DNA of 6,587 nt, from assembly GCA_937915785.1 (NCBI GenBank), contig CALGGY010000047.1, positions 1 to 6,587 on the forward strand. The letters are read 5' to 3'. A model generated the notes under the pieces. That model worked only from the letters and a program-made list of their open reading frames with translations. It did no database searches and was not told where the DNA came from. The DNA is from an uncultured Bacteroidales bacterium. Lineage in GTDB: Bacteria; Bacteroidota; Bacteroidia; Bacteroidales; P3. This document shows, in pieces, positions 5,229-6,587 of the stretch. Numbering within the stretch: position 1 is the first letter of the stretch; each line of letters opens with the position of its first letter. Both the position numbers and the translations under genes were made by a program.

Positions 5229-6053
5229 ATGAAACACCAGTTATTGCTTGCAATTCTCGTTATAGCCACCGTAGCCGCCAAGGCACAGTATCCCGTCGAG
5301 GCTGACACCGTGGCTGCCGACTCCACAGCCGTAAAACCGGTGGACACCAACATTATAACCATTAACCTCAAGGACCTCACCTTTGAAATGGTGCGCGTGA
5401 AAGGCGGCACTTTCACCATGGGCTGCTGCAATGCCAAGGACAAGGACTGCTACGACAACGAGTTTCCCGCACACGAGGTTACCGTGGACAGTTTTGCCAT
5501 AGGCAAATTGGAGGTAACGCAGCAGCTGTGGGTGGCAGTGATGGAGAAAAACCCGTCGAAATGGAAAAACGACAGTCTGCCCGTGGAACGGGTGAGCTGG
5601 GAAAAAGTGCAGATTTTTATCGACAAGCTGAACCGCATTACCGGACGCACTTTCCGTCTGCCCACCGAGGCCGAATGGGAGTATGCCGCACGCGGTGGCG
5701 AAAAAAGCAAAAACCACAAATACGCCGGTTGCAGCCAAGACCTCGGCTCGTATGCCTGGTACGGACCCAATGCCGACTCGCATACCCACAAGGTGGGACA
5801 GAAAAAACCCAACGAACTGGGACTCTACGACATGAGCGGAAACGTCTGGGAGTGGTGCAGCGACTACCTCGGCGCATACACCGACAACGCGCAGACAAAC
5901 CCCAAAGGTCCCAAACACGGCGAAGAACGAATACTTAAGGGCGGTTGCTATAGCAGTCCCACACGCGGTTGCCGCATCACCGACCGAAGCAACTACAACC
6001 CCAAACTCGGATACAGTTACTACGGTTTCCGTCTGGCAATGGATTTGAAGTGA
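5229..6053 (+). CDS. Exported SUMF1/FGE-sulfatase domain protein, probably not a formylglycine generator
   Basis: This 274-aa protein has a signal peptide (about 1-19, AKA before Gln20), a short linker and a complete FGE-sulfatase (SUMF1) domain (about 50-272). Recognisable blocks are MVRVKGGTFTMGCC (54-67), HEVTVDSFAIGKLEVTQQLW (82-101), RTFRLPTEAEWEYAARGG (140-157), LYDMSGNVWEWCSDY (199-213), ILKGGCY (235-241) and YYGFRLAMD (264-272). True formylglycine-generating enzymes use two copper-binding cysteines after the GGS block. By my hand alignment the second matches Cys248 (RGCR) but the first matches Ser243, so sulfatase activation is unlikely. Other members of this fold serve as structural, ligand-binding or gliding-related proteins. 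Several extra cysteines (66, 67, 74, 168, 210, 240) could form disulfides in the periplasm, which fits the thioredoxin gene 22 nt upstream. No sulfatase gene is nearby. The gene is intact. Confidence 0.93.
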   Translation: MKHQLLLAILVIATVAAKAQYPVEADTVAADSTAVKPVDTNIITINLKDLTFEMVRVKGGTFTMGCCNAKDKDCYDNEFPAHEVTVDSFAIGKLEVTQQLWVAVMEKNPSKWKNDSLPVERVSWEKVQIFIDKLNRITGRTFRLPTEAEWEYAARGGEKSKNHKYAGCSQDLGSYAWYGPNADSHTHKVGQKKPNELGLYDMSGNVWEWCSDYLGAYTDNAQTNPKGPKHGEERILKGGCYSSPTRGCRITDRSNYNPKLGYSYYGFRLAMDLK

Positions 6054-6099
6054 AAAATGCAAAAAACCAACTCCAGAAACTGCAAAAACAGCATTTTTT
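6053..6099 (+). terminator. Possible terminator after the SUMF1 gene
   Basis: AAAAATGC (6053-6060) is the reverse complement of GCATTTTT (6091-6098), and six T residues (6094-6099) form its 3' end. The loop is about 30 nt and the stem is AT-rich, so it may be only a weak terminator. It starts in the stop codon of the SUMF1 gene, the right place for one. Confidence 0.3.
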
Positions 6100-6176
6100 G
6101 GATGGCTGAAATGTGATAATTTTTCGTTGGTAAAGTGCTGATTTTTAGTAAAAACGGTAAGCAGGGCAAAAAAATA

Positions 6177-6208
6177 TTTCGCAATACGGCAAAAAAAACG
6201 TATCTTTG
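6177..6208 (+). promoter_or_regulatory. tRNA-Ser promoter
   Basis: TATCTTTG (6201-6208) matches TAnnTTTG exactly, and TTTC (6177-6180) lies 20 nt upstream, one base from the -33 consensus TTTG. The tRNA begins 16 nt after the -7 element, leaving a short 5' leader for RNase P to remove. Confidence 0.75.
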
Positions 6209-6223
6209 CAAACCCTTTTGAAC

Positions 6224-6311
6224 GGAAAGGTGCAGGAGTGGTTGAACTGGCCCGCCTGGAAAGCGAGTAAGCGTCAAAAGCGCTTCAAGGGTTCGAATCC
6301 CTTCCTTTCCG
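6224..6311 (+). tRNA. tRNA-Ser (anticodon GGA)
   Basis: The gene folds into a complete class II tRNA of 88 nt. The acceptor stem is GGAAAGG (6224-6230) with CCTTTCC (6304-6310), followed by discriminator G6311. The D stem is CAG/CTG (6233-6235, 6247-6249) with the GG pair in its loop. The anticodon loop CTGGAAA (6256-6262) has GGA at 6258-6260, reading UCC and UCU serine codons. The long variable arm AAGCG/CGCTT (6269-6273, 6281-6285) is typical of serine tRNA. The T arm is AAGGG-TTCGAAT-CCCTT (6287-6303). The anticodon stem has one C-A mismatch (6252 with 6266). The CCA end is not fully encoded (CAA follows), as is usual in Bacteroidota, so it must be added after transcription. Confidence 0.97.
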
Positions 6312-6331
6312 CAAAAAACTTGCAAGAGGTG

Positions 6332-6367
6332 AAATTCCGATTTTTACACCAAAAATCGGAATTTTTT
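6332..6367 (+). terminator. Intrinsic terminator of the tRNA gene
   Basis: AAATTCCGATTTTT (6332-6345) and AAAAATCGGAATTT (6351-6364) form a perfect 14-bp stem around the loop ACACC, and the T run continues to 6367. It starts 20 nt after the tRNA. Because the stem begins with A residues, it could also act on leftward transcripts, though the T tract is better on the plus strand. Confidence 0.85.
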
Positions 6368-6528
6368 GTGTTGTAAATGCGACAAAAGTGCTTTTTGTAG
6401 CCATCAGGCTGCCGTAAAAAAATGGGTCATATTAGTTACAGCAACCCAACCGAGAGCTATAGACGATTTTAATATGCCTAAATGCAACACTTTATGAAAA
6501 AAAAGGAGTGCGTAAGCCACTAAAACTT

Positions 6529-6565
6529 CAAAGGAGAAAAGGCAAAAAAAGCCGATTCTCCCTTG
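6529..6565. repeat. Hairpin near the right edge
   Basis: CAAAGGAGAA (6529-6538) pairs with TTCTCCCTTG (6556-6565) with one mismatch. After a small internal loop, GGC (6541-6543) pairs with GCC (6551-6553) around a loop of seven A. On the minus strand the 3' arm is followed by TTTG, and a run of eight T lies further along (6504-6497), so it may belong to the end of a leftward gene beyond the window. The rest of 6368-6587 shows no gene; its longest ATG frame noticed (6494) is nine codons. Confidence 0.45.
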
Positions 6566-6587
6566 TTTGCGAAAAAACGCTTGTCTT

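Noticed and set aside
5241..6062. Long minus-strand frame (273 codons) opposite the SUMF1 gene
   Set aside because: It is the antisense shadow of a gene with clear domain motifs; its translation is rich in Val, Ala, Gly, His and Phe without recognisable domains.
6287..6311. 3' end of the tRNA-Ser gene as an attachment site for an integrated element
   Set aside because: No second copy of the tRNA 3' end, no integrase and no change of gene content are seen in the 276 nt downstream.

Overview
The window comes from a member of the Bacteroidota, most likely the order Bacteroidales. The evidence is the protein families present (a DUF4369-thioredoxin protein, a secreted SUMF1-type protein, a DUF4105/Lnb-like membrane protein), the absence of clear Shine-Dalgarno sequences, AT-rich gaps around more GC-rich genes, a tRNA gene without an encoded CCA tail, and several promoter-like sites matching the Bacteroidota -7 consensus TAnnTTTG. 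The genus cannot be fixed from this window.

Left half, minus strand. Reading leftwards: a DUF4105/Lnb-like membrane enzyme (start 3768, stop 2590), a 317-nt gap with a folded repeat element between two AT-rich direct repeats, a conserved 204-aa cytoplasmic protein of unknown function (2272 to 1658), a 187-nt gap with a candidate terminator and a weak promoter, and purA, adenylosuccinate synthetase (1470 to 178). To the left of purA a near-consensus promoter points out of the window.

Right half, plus strand. A divergent 355-nt region (3769-4123) holds promoter elements for both directions and a repeated, partly palindromic motif. It is followed by a probable two-gene unit: an exported DUF4369/TlpA-type thioredoxin protein (4124-5206) and, 22 nt later, an exported SUMF1-domain protein (5229-6053) that lacks one of the two catalytic cysteines of true formylglycine-generating enzymes. 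Then comes a complete tRNA-Ser(GGA) gene (6224-6311) with its own promoter and a strong intrinsic terminator. The last 220 nt hold no recognisable gene, only a hairpin near the right edge.

The genes are mostly housekeeping plus envelope functions: purine synthesis, probable lipoprotein or envelope modification, and periplasmic thiol chemistry. I see no defence system, CRISPR array, integrase or transposase. The parts most worth a second look are the non-coding folded element at 2275-2567, the repeated operator-like motif at 3842-4008, and the non-catalytic SUMF1 protein paired with a thioredoxin.
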